From assembly GCF_003001695.1 (NCBI RefSeq), contig NZ_PVYX01000001.1, positions 372,001 through 436,000 on the forward strand: a stretch of DNA of 64,000 nucleotides, read 5' to 3'. The notes beneath the pieces are model-generated. The model saw only the letters and a list, made by a program, of their open reading frames with translations. It had not been told where the DNA came from and did no database searches. Below, piece by piece: positions 1 through 10,647 of this stretch. The stretch comes from Flagellimonas meridianipacifica. Lineage in GTDB: Bacteria > Bacteroidota > Bacteroidia > Flavobacteriales > Flavobacteriaceae. A program made the position numbers and the translations under genes. Position 1 is the first letter of the stretch, and each line of letters starts with the position of its first letter.

Positions 1-765
1 TATCGATTAAGTACGGTTGAAATCAATATACCACCACTTCGCGAAAGACAGGAAGACATTCACTTGCTGTTCCGAAAATTCGCTTCTGATTTTGGGCAGA
101 AATACAAAATGCCCACCATTCGTTTGGAAGAAAATGCGATTGATCTTCTTTTAAAATACAGATGGCCTGGTAATATTAGACAATTGAGAAATATTGCAGA
201 ACAGATTTCAGTATTGGAGGAGAACCGAAGCATTACTGCAGCTACTTTGGGCAGTTACTTACCGAATGCCAACAGTACTAACCTACCTGCGGTAATCGGG
301 CAAGAAAAAAAGGAAAGTGACTTCAGTAATGAGCGTGAGATTTTGTACAAGGTACTTTTTGATATGAAAGGTGATTTGAACGATTTAAAAAAACTCACCT
401 TGGAACTTCTTAAGAATAGCGACACGCAAAAGGTCCAGGAAGAAAACGAAACCTTAATTCGAAAGATTTACGGAAATCAGGATGAAAATCAGATGGAAAG
501 GGAAGAAACTCTGCCCACTGAAGTATTGCATCTTCCAGAGCCCGTTGTGGAGAACAGTACCCCACAGGTTTCACGACCCTCCGAGGACCGATATCATTTT
601 GCAGAGGAAATAGAAGAAGAGGAAACCCTTTCTTTACAGGAAAAAGAAATTGAACTCATAAAAAAATCGTTGGAACGAAACCGGGGCAAGCGGAAAGCAG
701 CAGCAGCAGAGTTGGGAATCTCGGAACGAACCCTTTATCGAAAAATAAAACAATACGATTTATAA
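1..765 (+). CDS. Sigma-54-dependent transcriptional activator, C-terminal part (5' end outside window)
   Basis: The reading frame is open from base 1, so the start lies upstream. The first residues are the end of the AAA+ domain: PPLRER, carrying the arginine finger, is followed by the WPGNIRQLRN motif of sensor II, which contacts the nucleotide and sigma-54. A linker of about 130 residues rich in Glu follows, then a Fis-type helix-turn-helix in the last 40 residues (AAAAELGISERTLYRKI). Proteins of this family remodel RNA polymerase bound at -24/-12 promoters. The linker between AAA+ and Fis domains is longer than in NtrC. The gene stands 24 bp before lptE. Its N-terminal sensory domain, and so its signal, cannot be seen. 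Confidence 0.93.
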   Translation, partial: YRLSTVEINIPPLRERQEDIHLLFRKFASDFGQKYKMPTIRLEENAIDLLLKYRWPGNIRQLRNIAEQISVLEENRSITAATLGSYLPNANSTNLPAVIGQEKKESDFSNEREILYKVLFDMKGDLNDLKKLTLELLKNSDTQKVQEENETLIRKIYGNQDENQMEREETLPTEVLHLPEPVVENSTPQVSRPSEDRYHFAEEIEEEETLSLQEKEIELIKKSLERNRGKRKAAAAELGISERTLYRKIKQYDL

Positions 766-789
766 CTGGTAAATCCTTAATTTGGGCGG

Positions 790-1308
790 ATGGGAAAAAA
801 GATAATGATAGTTGGATTGTTATTAGGAGTGTTGAATCTGGTGGGATGTGGAGCCTATAATTTTTCAGGAGCGGATATTGGTACAGCTCAAAGTTTCCAA
901 GTGAACTTTTTTCAGAATTATGCCGATCAAAGTCCGAGCTCTATCATTGTACCTAGTTTGGACAGGGATTTTACATTGGCTCTTCAAGACCAAATCAACA
1001 ATTTGACCAGTCTTTCGTTGACAGGAAGCAATGGAGATCTTCTCTATGAAGGAGAAATTGTAGAGTATCGGGTTACTCCCATGACCGCTACATCTGATCA
1101 GCTGACGGCACAAAACCGTTTGACTATGAGCGTTAATGTGCGCTTTTTCAATAAAACCAAGGAAGATTCGGATTTTGAAAAACGATTTTCCTTCTTCTTT
1201 GATTTTGATGCCTCAGCATCTTTGACCTCCATACAGGCTCAGGCGCATGAGGAACTTTTTGAACGCTTGACCCAGGATATCTTTAATGCCTCACTAGGTA
1301 ATTGGTAA
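790..1308 (+). CDS. lptE: LptE family LPS-assembly lipoprotein
   Basis: This is a 172-residue lipoprotein. Residues 1-19 form a signal peptide with lipobox LVGC, so Cys20 should be acylated and the protein anchored in the outer membrane. The body (GAYNFSGADI near the start, SLTGSNGDLLYEGEIVEY in the middle) matches the Bacteroidota version of LptE, the plug and chaperone of the LptD translocon that inserts LPS in the outer leaflet. It lies between the sigma-54 activator and a TPR gene and is separated from the latter by only 6 bp, so the genes probably form an operon running to secG. The assignment comes from overall resemblance and gene order and is fairly secure. Confidence 0.85.
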   Translation: MGKKIMIVGLLLGVLNLVGCGAYNFSGADIGTAQSFQVNFFQNYADQSPSSIIVPSLDRDFTLALQDQINNLTSLSLTGSNGDLLYEGEIVEYRVTPMTATSDQLTAQNRLTMSVNVRFFNKTKEDSDFEKRFSFFFDFDASASLTSIQAQAHEELFERLTQDIFNASLGNW

Positions 1309-1314
1309 CTCTTT

Positions 1315-2202
1315 ATGAACGTTTCGGATTTTTTACATATTCTTCGAAAGTCAAACACTATTCTATCTCCCCAACAAACACGGGAATTGGAAGATATAAT
1401 TGCTGAATACCCCTATTTTCAGGCAGCTCGGGCACTGCACTTAAAGGGTTTGAAAAATCTTGATAGCTACAAATATAATAGTGCCCTCAAAGCAACTGCC
1501 GCCCATACCACGGATAGGGACGTGCTTTTCGATTACATTACTTCCAACGAATTTGTTCAAAACAACATTGCCGATTCCATAGCGGGCAGGGCTCCAAAAC
1601 TGGAAGAAAAAGAAATAGTGTCTGAAGAAATTGAACCAAATCCAGACACAGAGATTTTTATTCCAGAGTCTGAGGAGAAGCCCTTACCACAGAACATTCA
1701 GGATGCAGAGCAGATTTTGGACCCAAAGCTCTTTGCTTCTAAAGAACCTAAACCTCGAACCGAAGTACAAGTTGGAGACGAAGAGGATGCCGAAACCCAA
1801 CTAGGCATAGGCAAACCCTTAAGCTTTACGAAAAGTGAAAAACACTCTTTCGTTGAATGGTTGCAATTAACTTCTGATGAAACAACCAAAGCGATTGATG
1901 TGGTAGAACCCATCGAAATAGACAAAAAAAGGAAGTTTGAACTTTTGGATAAGTTTATAGAAAACAATCCTAAAATTGTTCCAAAAGAAGAATCCCAGGC
2001 CAGGGTAGACATCAAAGATTCGGTACGTATGGACAAAAACGAATTAATGACTGAAACCCTTGCCAAAGTTTATCTCGAACAAAAGAAATACAAAAAAGCA
2101 ATTCAAGCCTTTAAGATATTGAGTTTGAAATATCCAGAAAAAAGTGGTTTCTTTGCCGACCAAATTCGAGCGGTCAAAAAACTGCAAAAAGAAAAGAAAT
2201 AA
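1315..2202 (+). CDS. Tetratricopeptide-like protein of the lptE-secG operon
   Basis: A 295-residue soluble protein without a signal peptide. The N-terminal 75 residues look helical (aromatic motif EYPYFQAARALHL). The middle is acidic and poor in predicted structure, and the last 50 residues hold a single clear TPR-type helix pair (LAKVYLEQKKYKKAIQAF). It is found at this position between lptE and secG in relatives, and its stop is 2 bp from the secG start, indicating translational coupling. No enzymatic motif is visible. The function is unknown; a role in protein-protein contacts near the secretion or envelope machinery is inference only. Confidence 0.8.
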   Translation: MNVSDFLHILRKSNTILSPQQTRELEDIIAEYPYFQAARALHLKGLKNLDSYKYNSALKATAAHTTDRDVLFDYITSNEFVQNNIADSIAGRAPKLEEKEIVSEEIEPNPDTEIFIPESEEKPLPQNIQDAEQILDPKLFASKEPKPRTEVQVGDEEDAETQLGIGKPLSFTKSEKHSFVEWLQLTSDETTKAIDVVEPIEIDKKRKFELLDKFIENNPKIVPKEESQARVDIKDSVRMDKNELMTETLAKVYLEQKKYKKAIQAFKILSLKYPEKSGFFADQIRAVKKLQKEKK

Positions 2203-2204
2203 CA

Positions 2205-2573
2205 ATGAGTACGTTTACCATCTTTTTGATTCTGATAATAATCGTTTGCCTTCTGTTGATGTTGGTGGTTATGGTGCAAAATCCAAAGGGCGGAGGATTA
2301 TCCTCTTCATTTGGTGGTAGTGGAAACCAAGTTGTGGGCGGTGTCAAAAAAACTGGTGATTTTTTGGATAAGAGCACATGGACCTTGGCGACCTTGTTGA
2401 TCGTGTTGATTTTGTTGTCCAATGTTTCTCTAAAAGGAAGTTTTGGTCAAGCGCAATCCAAAGTATTGGACGGAAACGATGTTGAGACCACTGTTCCCGA
2501 AACGGTACCTGAGCAAGTTCCAGAACAGGTTCCAGCTGCGGACCAGACCAATCCAGCAGATACTATCAACTAA
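2205..2573 (+). CDS. secG: SecG preprotein translocase subunit
   Basis: A 122-residue membrane protein with two transmembrane segments (about residues 3-23 and 58-76) joined by the conserved SecG loop rich in Gly and Ser (NPKGGGLSSSFGGSG). SecG is the small auxiliary subunit of the SecYEG channel and supports SecA-driven export. The Bacteroidota form has an extra C-terminal tail; here it is Pro/Glu/Val rich with repeats of the type VPEQ. It is the last gene of the lptE operon, and a strong intrinsic terminator follows 24 bp after its stop. Confidence 0.93.
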   Translation: MSTFTIFLILIIIVCLLLMLVVMVQNPKGGGLSSSFGGSGNQVVGGVKKTGDFLDKSTWTLATLLIVLILLSNVSLKGSFGQAQSKVLDGNDVETTVPETVPEQVPEQVPAADQTNPADTIN

Positions 2574-2597
2574 AGATAAATGACATAACCTTATATG

Positions 2598-2632
2598 AAT
2601 GCCAGCTTAAATGACAAGCTGGCATTTTTATT
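2598..2632 (+). terminator. Rho-independent terminator after secG
   Basis: A perfect 11-bp stem (AATGCCAGCTT at 2598-2608 with AAGCTGGCATT at 2616-2626) and a 7-base loop are followed by a T-rich run. It separates the secG operon from groES-groEL. Confidence 0.85.
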
Positions 2633-2658
2633 TTATCAGAATGTCAGTTTTTTGGTAA

Positions 2659-2673
2659 TGGCATAATTTCTGC
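2659..2673 (+). promoter_or_regulatory. Sigma-54 (-24/-12) type promoter of groES-groEL
   Basis: TGGCATAATTTCTGC carries GG and GC with exactly 10 bases between them, as sigma-54 requires (consensus TGGCAY-N6-TTGC; the only poor position is C for T before TGC). It lies 48 bp before the groES start, giving a leader of about 36 nt. A sigma-54 activator is encoded at the window start, but whether it acts here is unknown. The call is from spacing and sequence only. Confidence 0.55.
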
Positions 2674-2720
2674 CCTTCCAAACGAGAATTTTTAAAACAA
2701 ATACCTAAAAAAATAAGAAT

Positions 2721-2999
2721 ATGGCTAAAGTTAACATCAAACCATTGGCGGATAGAGTTCTTATCGAGCCCGTTGCGGCCGAGACCAAAACTGCTTCTGG
2801 AATCATAATCCCTGACACTGCAAAAGAAAAGCCTCAAAAAGGAAAAGTGGTGGCTGTAGGTCCAGGAACCAAAGACGAAGCTGTCACCGTGAAAGTAGGT
2901 GACACTGTGCTTTATGGCAAGTATGCAGGTACCGAGCTAAAATTGGACGGTGTTGATTATTTGATGATGCGCGAAAGTGACATTTTAGCAATTGTATAA
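2721..2999 (+). CDS. groES: Co-chaperonin GroES
   Basis: A 92-residue protein of typical length. The N-terminus ([15 protein letters not shown]) and the mobile-loop region ([14 protein letters not shown], about residues 19-34) are standard GroES. The heptameric lid closes the GroEL folding chamber during the ATP cycle in the cytoplasm. It is followed by groEL after 23 bp, the usual bicistronic operon. It has its own promoter region, separated from secG by a terminator, and the sigma-54-like site upstream suggests stress-linked control. Confidence 0.98.
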   Translation: MAKVNIKPLADRVLIEPVAAETKTASGIIIPDTAKEKPQKGKVVAVGPGTKDEAVTVKVGDTVLYGKYAGTELKLDGVDYLMMRESDILAIV

Positions 3000-3016
3000 C
3001 TAAGAAAATCAACTAA

Positions 3017-4654
<1,638 letters not shown>

Positions 4655-4677
4655 GATTAAGTCTTTCATAATAAAGG

Positions 4678-4709
4678 AAACCGCACTATTCTAGTGCGGT
4701 TTTTTTTGT
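4678..4709 (+). terminator. Rho-independent terminator after groEL
   Basis: The stem AACCGCACTA / TAGTGCGGTT (4679-4688 and 4692-4701) has a 3-base loop and is followed by a run of T. It ends the groES-groEL transcript. Confidence 0.92.
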
Positions 4710-4784
4710 TGTATATACTTGTTAAATCCTTGATAAAGTGGACACTGAACAGAGTGCTTTTTCGTATTTTAAAAAGAAAATAAT

Positions 4785-7238
4785 ATGAAAACTGTTCGTT
4801 ACTGCCCGCTGCTTTCTTTCCTATTTTTTTTCACCTTCAATATAGATGCCCAAAAACAAGAATCTTCCAGATTAAAGGAAATGTATGGGTCTCGTTTCCA
4901 GCATTACAGAGAATCGATTCATTTACATTTAAACAAAACCACTTTCATTCAAGGAGATGAGATTTGGTGGACGGCCTACGCTTACCATAAAAAAAGCAAT
5001 CAACCTTCTAATCCCACAAAGAATCTCTATTGTACTTTGTACAATTCTAGAGGCGAGCAGGTTGCCAAAGACCTTTTTTTGTTTGAAAAAGGAATAACCC
5101 ATGGTAGTTTCAAAATAGACTCCACATGGAGTTCTGGCATCTACTACATCAAAGCCGGAACCAAATGGATGAATAATTTCAAAGAGGATGTCCCTTTTGT
5201 CCAAAAAATTGCCATTGTAGACCCTTTAACCAAAATAGAATCCCCAACAAATCACAAGGCCTATGATTTACAGCTACTCCCCGAAGGTGGACATCTAATA
5301 TCCGATACAGATAATATGGTAGGACTGCGCATCGTAGACAGTAATGGCAGAGGTGTGCAGATTCAAAAAGGAGGGGTATACGATGAAGAAAACAATCAAT
5401 TGACCGAGGTTTTTACCAATAAGGTAGGCTTGGGCCGTTTTGAATTACTGCCCAAAAAACAATTGAACTACACTTTAAAGGTGGTTCTTGGAGATGGAAG
5501 TATTATTGAAAAGAAACTTCCAAAGGCAAAGAACAGTGGAATTTCCATGGCGGTCAACAACATTTTGGAGGAGAAGTTGGTAGTCTCATTGAACACGAAC
5601 AACAAAACCTTTGAAGCCATCAAAAAAGACTCGTTTCATTTGGCCACCCATCGCGATGGAATCATGACTTTGAATTCCTTTGTCTTTGATAGTATCTCCA
5701 GAAACATAAAAATTGACAAAAAAAATCTCTTGCCCGGTACGAACATCATTACCTTGTTCAATCAAAATTTGGAACCGATATGTGAACGTCTCATTTTCAA
5801 TTTCAAGGGACTAGACTTGGCCAACGCTTCTGTGGTTAGGGGCAAGGAAAAAAGGGATTCCGTCTATTTGAAAATAAAGACCCTTACAAAAAAAAGCACT
5901 CCCGTCTCTCTGAGTGTATCTACCTTACCTGTATCCAATGCACACAATCTAAAGGAATCAAATATTTTTTCCTCCTTCCTTTTACATCCCTATTTAAAAT
6001 CTTCAATAGAAAACTCCTCTCGGTATTTTTCGGATTCTGACAGGATAAAGGAATATGAACTAGACCTGGCTATGCTCACACAGGGTTGGAGCAGTTACGA
6101 CTGGGGGCTCATCTTTAATGGGGAACCTGAAATCACCTATCCTTTTGAACATGGTGTAAATGCTCAATTGAAATTAAACTCAGAGCTGAAAAAAGAGGAG
6201 CGCTTGGCTTTGATTGGAAATGGAGTAGGTTCCATGGTTTTACTTGATTTGGACGACTCCCAAACCCTGGAGTTGACAGATTTGTTATCAAAAAACGGCG
6301 ACACTCTTAGATTTTCCATTCGAAAGAAAAGAAGAGGATTGAGAAAACCAGACCTGGATATTCAATTCCCTATGGTCACCCTGAAAAACAATTCAACGGA
6401 ATTCAGCGAGTACGTCGTACCACAAAAACTATTCACGGTCCCGTTGATTAACCAATCTTTCGAAAACATCCCCTTCAAGCTATCTAGTGACGTAATCAAG
6501 TTGGAAGAAGTAGTGCTGACAGAAGAGAAAAATAAGTCGAAGCTTGTGAGGAAATCACCATTGATGAATGACCAATTTAAAGGTGTTAAAATTGGAGAGA
6601 AAGAAATCAGGAGCAATGTGTTTCTGTTGGATTTCATTGCAAAAAACGGATTCAATGTGGATTTTATCATGCAAACAGGACAGGTGGTAATACGTAACAA
6701 TAGACCTGGATCTGCTCAAGGAGGTGCATTTGGAACAGCTGGGGCCAGAACTGGTGGTGCAAGTTTTTTAGCCAATTCTAATTCCAGGGCAGCCTTTGTA
6801 AGAGTTTATGAAGATGACTTCTTGGTTAATGATCTGAGACAACTCTTAAATGTCCCCATGAGCGAAATAGATGAAGTTTACTTTGAACGTAATGGACTTG
6901 CAGGGGATTCTTTTGATTCATCGGCAGGTGTAATTCGAATTTACAGAAAAGTAGGTCCCCGTTTACGGTCAAATTCAATATATTTTGCTGAAAAATTGGT
7001 GGAAAACAGTTTTTCCAGACCTAAAGCCTTTTACAGACCAAAGTATTTTTCGACAGGAGGAGAGGCCTTTGAAAATTACGGGATTGTTCATTGGGAGCCC
7101 AGGTTAATCACTAACAATAAAGGTGAGGTGGGATTCAAAATCCCAAAAGACAACATTTCTTCAGTTAAAGTTTTAATAGAAGGAATGGGAGAAGATGGGT
7201 CACTCCTTTCACACACCGAAGAGATTTCATTGGATTAA
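4785..7238 (+). CDS. Secreted MG2 / plug-domain surface protein
   Basis: An 817-residue protein with a Sec signal peptide (about residues 1-22, cleavage after NIDAQ). The N-terminal 130 residues match a macroglobulin-like MG2 domain (HLHLNKTTFIQGDEIWWTAY), and further beta-sandwich stretches follow. Near residues 590-720 is a segment like a TonB-receptor plug (GVKIGEKEIRS..., ending VIRIYRK), and the C-terminus resembles an alpha-2-macroglobulin-type domain (GIVHWEPRLITNNKGEVGFKIP). Flavobacteria carry many such proteins in the periplasm or on the outer membrane; no barrel is present. The function is unknown. Its stop overlaps by 4 bp the convergent stop of the metal operon. Confidence 0.75.
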   Translation: MKTVRYCPLLSFLFFFTFNIDAQKQESSRLKEMYGSRFQHYRESIHLHLNKTTFIQGDEIWWTAYAYHKKSNQPSNPTKNLYCTLYNSRGEQVAKDLFLFEKGITHGSFKIDSTWSSGIYYIKAGTKWMNNFKEDVPFVQKIAIVDPLTKIESPTNHKAYDLQLLPEGGHLISDTDNMVGLRIVDSNGRGVQIQKGGVYDEENNQLTEVFTNKVGLGRFELLPKKQLNYTLKVVLGDGSIIEKKLPKAKNSGISMAVNNILEEKLVVSLNTNNKTFEAIKKDSFHLATHRDGIMTLNSFVFDSISRNIKIDKKNLLPGTNIITLFNQNLEPICERLIFNFKGLDLANASVVRGKEKRDSVYLKIKTLTKKSTPVSLSVSTLPVSNAHNLKESNIFSSFLLHPYLKSSIENSSRYFSDSDRIKEYELDLAMLTQGWSSYDWGLIFNGEPEITYPFEHGVNAQLKLNSELKKEERLALIGNGVGSMVLLDLDDSQTLELTDLLSKNGDTLRFSIRKKRRGLRKPDLDIQFPMVTLKNNSTEFSEYVVPQKLFTVPLINQSFENIPFKLSSDVIKLEEVVLTEEKNKSKLVRKSPLMNDQFKGVKIGEKEIRSNVFLLDFIAKNGFNVDFIMQTGQVVIRNNRPGSAQGGAFGTAGARTGGASFLANSNSRAAFVRVYEDDFLVNDLRQLLNVPMSEIDEVYFERNGLAGDSFDSSAGVIRIYRKVGPRLRSNSIYFAEKLVENSFSRPKAFYRPKYFSTGGEAFENYGIVHWEPRLITNNKGEVGFKIPKDNISSVKVLIEGMGEDGSLLSHTEEISLD

Positions 7239-7951
7239 ATCATCCCAAGAAGCATCAGAAAAGCCATTACCAACATGATGGTATTTTCAATAAATGTAGC
7301 TTCCGTCATTGGGAGGTTCAAAGCAGTGCCTAAACATGCACAACGAATAGTTTTTTTTCCCAATAAAGCCCTAGTCACTCCAATGGTGGTTATTCCCAAG
7401 ATGATTACGGTAACCCAAAGCGCAATTGAAACTCGTATTCGCATTAAAAACATTAGTCCCAAAATCAGTTCTACAAAGGGATAAACCCAACCATAAACTG
7501 GAATGGCTTTGGCTAGAGGGTCATACATTCGGAAGCTTTCAGGGAAGCCTTTTAAGTCTAAAAATTTGAAGAAGCTAAAAACGATATAGAATAACCCCAT
7601 GAAATCCAACATGGCTTCGGAAGTGCTCCAGTCTTTGTAGTTGAGCAAAAATGCCGTAGCAAAAAGGTAGGTGAAAATCAAGAAAAGGGGGCGTAACTGC
7701 CCCCATTTTGATTTTTCTTCAGAACTTGCCAGTATTGAAGCAACACTTCCCTTTTCTGCAATGCCGTATTTTGCAGGCAAAGCAGATTGAAGCTGTGCCG
7801 AGGAGAAAAATTCAGACACCTCCATTGTGGCTTCACCTTTTTCCAAATCGACCACTACATCCAAAACACCATCTATTTTAGATAGTTTTTCCTGAACCGA
7901 GGCCACACAGCCCTGACAGGTCATTCCAGTTACAGAATAAATCTGTTGCAT
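7235..7951 (-). CDS. HMA domain fused to MauE/DoxX-like membrane protein
   Basis: A 238-residue fusion. Residues 1-65 are a heavy-metal-associated domain with the Cys pair in GMTCQGC, as in copper chaperones and P-type ATPases. The remainder has four hydrophobic segments typical of the MauE/DoxX-like redox-membrane family, with a conserved second Cys pair in RCACLGT at about residue 203-206. Such proteins probably move electrons or metal at the inner membrane. It is the last gene of the minus-strand metal operon and its start directly abuts the stop of the soluble HMA protein, indicating coupled translation. The role in copper handling is inferred from context. Confidence 0.82.
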   Translation of the reverse strand: MQQIYSVTGMTCQGCVASVQEKLSKIDGVLDVVVDLEKGEATMEVSEFFSSAQLQSALPAKYGIAEKGSVASILASSEEKSKWGQLRPLFLIFTYLFATAFLLNYKDWSTSEAMLDFMGLFYIVFSFFKFLDLKGFPESFRMYDPLAKAIPVYGWVYPFVELILGLMFLMRIRVSIALWVTVIILGITTIGVTRALLGKKTIRCACLGTALNLPMTEATFIENTIMLVMAFLMLLGMI

Positions 7952-8308
7952 TTAGTGCTTTTTGTTATGATTTGAATCCAGTTCGCGATATCTACAGCAA
8001 GGGTGAACACTTTCATACGCCTCTTGTGTAGCCTTCAACTCTTTAGTATCGTGACCTACTTCGGCCATGGCCGATTTTATTTGCATGGCATTCGTTTTAC
8101 GTTCGTCCACTATCAAAGACAACTCATGACTTGCAATATCCCAAACCGCATATTTCACTCCAGAAACATTTAGTGCAGCTTTTTCAATACGTGCTTTGCA
8201 CATTTCACATACGCCATCCACTTCAAAGGACATTTTCTTGTTCTTTTCTTGGCCAAAAGTGACTGTAGAAATAGACAGGAGCATTAAAATCAATATACTC
8301 TTTTTCAT
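7952..8308 (-). CDS. Periplasmic heavy-metal-associated (HMA) domain protein
   Basis: A 118-residue protein with a signal peptide (residues 1-19, ending TVTFGQ) and one HMA fold carrying the metal-binding pair in GVCEMCKARIE. The C-terminus adds a second Cys pair and His residues (HPCCRYRE, HNKKH), which could bind metal too. It is likely a periplasmic copper or mercury-type metal chaperone. It sits between a TonB receptor (22 bp upstream) and the HMA-MauE gene (0 bp downstream), so it belongs to a single operon handing metal from the outer membrane inward. Confidence 0.85.
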   Translation of the reverse strand: MKKSILILMLLSISTVTFGQEKNKKMSFEVDGVCEMCKARIEKAALNVSGVKYAVWDIASHELSLIVDERKTNAMQIKSAMAEVGHDTKELKATQEAYESVHPCCRYRELDSNHNKKH

Positions 8309-8331
8309 TTTTTAGGTATTTATTTTTGTTT

Positions 8332-10566
8332 TTATACTTTAAATCGAAACCCCAGATATACCATTCTTCCAAGTATTGGGGCGAACACTATGGAAGTATC
8401 AAAATTCGGTCCAAATGGATCCTGGGCACCCAAAACGGGATTGTCTTGCCTAAAACCAGTAAGGTTCTCACCTCCCAGATAAACCTCAAATTTAGGGGAA
8501 AAGACCCTGGTTACCTGCGTATTCATAAGACTATACCCTTCTGAAAAATCTCCCAGCTGAAATTCCACTGGGTTAGATGCCGTGCTGGGCAAACGTTGCC
8601 TCCCCAAAGCATGAATGGTGTAATCGAATCGCCATTGGCTCCCATTCTCCTTTGGCTCGGTATTATACCCAACGTTTGCAAAATAGCGATGTTGCGCCTG
8701 CAAGGGTCTTTGTAACAAGCCTGTTTGATAAGTCGTTTGCACATCGTAATACTTATAGGCCATACGCAATTCAACCTTAGGCAAAACCTCATGATTGACC
8801 TCAACCTGCAGACTATTGGCAAAACTTTGGCCATCGAGATTAGAAAATCGAACCGCATTGGGATTTTCCCAATCTACAACTACTTGGTTTTGAAAATCAG
8901 TCCTGTAAAAATCTACCGAAAACGAACCTGGACGGTTTAGCCAGTTAAATTTCTGTAGAAACCCGAAACCAAAATTGACCGCTTTTTCTGCGTCAAATCC
9001 ATATATATTTCCACCATTGCCATCCAATTGAATAATCCTACTAGAAGCAAAAAGCTTTTGATTTTCCGCAAATATGTTAGCCGCTCTCCGGCCCAGTCCA
9101 AAAGAAGCTCGAAGACTTCCTCTTTCCCAAGGTGTGTAGCGCACATGGATTCGTGGTGTAAAAAAGGTGCCAAGCCGGTTATGCGTATCTAAACGCAATC
9201 CAGCGGTAAGACTCAGTTTTTCCAAATTGGTATAACCGTACTCAAAGAAAGCTCCCAAAGATTGGTCCGTCCTACTGAATCTTTGATTGTTCACCAATTC
9301 ATCGTAGCCATCGTAGGCGAAAGATAGCCCTGTGGTAAACTTATGTTTTGTGTTTCCTATGATGGAATTGAACAGAAAGTTGGAATATATGCTTTCATGG
9401 TCTATATCATACACATTGAATCCGTAAAATGAATCTTGGGCATGATTGCTATACGAGGTTTGAAATCCAAAACTTTGAAAAGGCAACTCTGGGAAAACGT
9501 ATCCTAATTTGAGCGAACTATCAAACCTACGGGTATCAATTTCACTACCCCAAGCATTAGTGGTGAAACGGTCCGTTTCTGGATTAAAATCTGATTGACC
9601 TACCTGCTTTTCATCGTTCAAAAAACGAACGTTGATAAAGCTTACCCAACCTGTTTCAGGATTTTGGTATTGCCAGCGGTTCATCACATTGATTTGATTG
9701 GCCAAAGGAATGTCCAAAAAACCATCGTCATTATTGTCTACATCTACATCCCTTCGATTTCCATGGATGTAAAGTCCCGTACTCCATTTGTCAGAGAGTT
9801 TCGTGTTCAAATGGGTATTGAGCTCTAGTCTACCATTTAAGTTGGCATACCCATTTACAAAGACCGGAACATCCGATAATGGCTTTTGAAGCTCTGTGTT
9901 TATTTGGCCCGAGATACTCTCATACCCATTGGTCACACTTCCCGCTCCTTTGGTAATTTGGATACTTTCTACCCAGGTACCAGGAGTAAAGGTCAGACCA
10001 TAAGCTTGTGAAGCCCCCCTTACCATCGGGATGTTTTCTTGGGTAATCAAAAGATACGGACTGGTGAGCCCTAGCATCTGTATTTGTCTGGTTCCAGTCA
10101 AGGCATCATTAAAATTGACATCGATGGCCGGATTGGTCTCAAAACTTTCTGAAAGGTTGCAACAAGCAGCCTTTAAAAGCTCTTCACTGTTTACGGTAAC
10201 CACATTCTGAGCTGAAAAAAAAGCTTTTTCCACAGCCTCTTTTTTCTGTTCTACAACCACCTCATCCAATTGATTTGAAGGTTGCAGCCAATGATGTACC
10301 TTTCGCGGAGCATCTATAGTCAAGGTATCCGTCTTAAAGCCAATATAGCTTATGACCAGTTTGTTGTATTTAGGATCGTATGGAATGGTAAAAGTTCCGT
10401 CATCCTGGGTTATCGTCCCCAAGGGCGAGTCTAACCAGTACACATTCGCCCCAGAAAGACCAATACGTTTATTTTCTGCATTGGCTTCCATGACCATCCC
10501 CTCGATAGCATCTTGGGCGGTCAACAAAATAGGAAACCAAAAAAGTATAATGCTAATTTTCTTCAT
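8332..10566 (-). CDS. TonB-dependent receptor with carboxypeptidase-like N-terminal domain
   Basis: A 744-residue outer membrane receptor. A signal peptide (to about residue 17) precedes a carboxypeptidase-regulatory-like beta domain (about 18-90, SGANVYWLDSPLGT). A plug domain follows (about 110-225, VRGASQAYGL and ITKGAGSVTNGYESISGQI), then a 22-strand barrel to the C-terminus. An unusual AACC pair sits at the start of the plug. TonB receptors import scarce ligands with proton-motive energy. The neighbours (two HMA proteins, HYC_CC_PP protein) point to a metal, most likely copper or a metal chelate, but the substrate is not shown by sequence. Confidence 0.9.
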   Translation of the reverse strand: MKKISIILFWFPILLTAQDAIEGMVMEANAENKRIGLSGANVYWLDSPLGTITQDDGTFTIPYDPKYNKLVISYIGFKTDTLTIDAPRKVHHWLQPSNQLDEVVVEQKKEAVEKAFFSAQNVVTVNSEELLKAACCNLSESFETNPAIDVNFNDALTGTRQIQMLGLTSPYLLITQENIPMVRGASQAYGLTFTPGTWVESIQITKGAGSVTNGYESISGQINTELQKPLSDVPVFVNGYANLNGRLELNTHLNTKLSDKWSTGLYIHGNRRDVDVDNNDDGFLDIPLANQINVMNRWQYQNPETGWVSFINVRFLNDEKQVGQSDFNPETDRFTTNAWGSEIDTRRFDSSLKLGYVFPELPFQSFGFQTSYSNHAQDSFYGFNVYDIDHESIYSNFLFNSIIGNTKHKFTTGLSFAYDGYDELVNNQRFSRTDQSLGAFFEYGYTNLEKLSLTAGLRLDTHNRLGTFFTPRIHVRYTPWERGSLRASFGLGRRAANIFAENQKLFASSRIIQLDGNGGNIYGFDAEKAVNFGFGFLQKFNWLNRPGSFSVDFYRTDFQNQVVVDWENPNAVRFSNLDGQSFANSLQVEVNHEVLPKVELRMAYKYYDVQTTYQTGLLQRPLQAQHRYFANVGYNTEPKENGSQWRFDYTIHALGRQRLPSTASNPVEFQLGDFSEGYSLMNTQVTRVFSPKFEVYLGGENLTGFRQDNPVLGAQDPFGPNFDTSIVFAPILGRMVYLGFRFKV

Positions 10567-10647
10567 GTATGTATTGAATCGTTAAGAATAAAATAGTTTC
10601 ATCCTTGACCTACTTGAAGTCAAGGCTATTCATTTCGATTCAATGCA

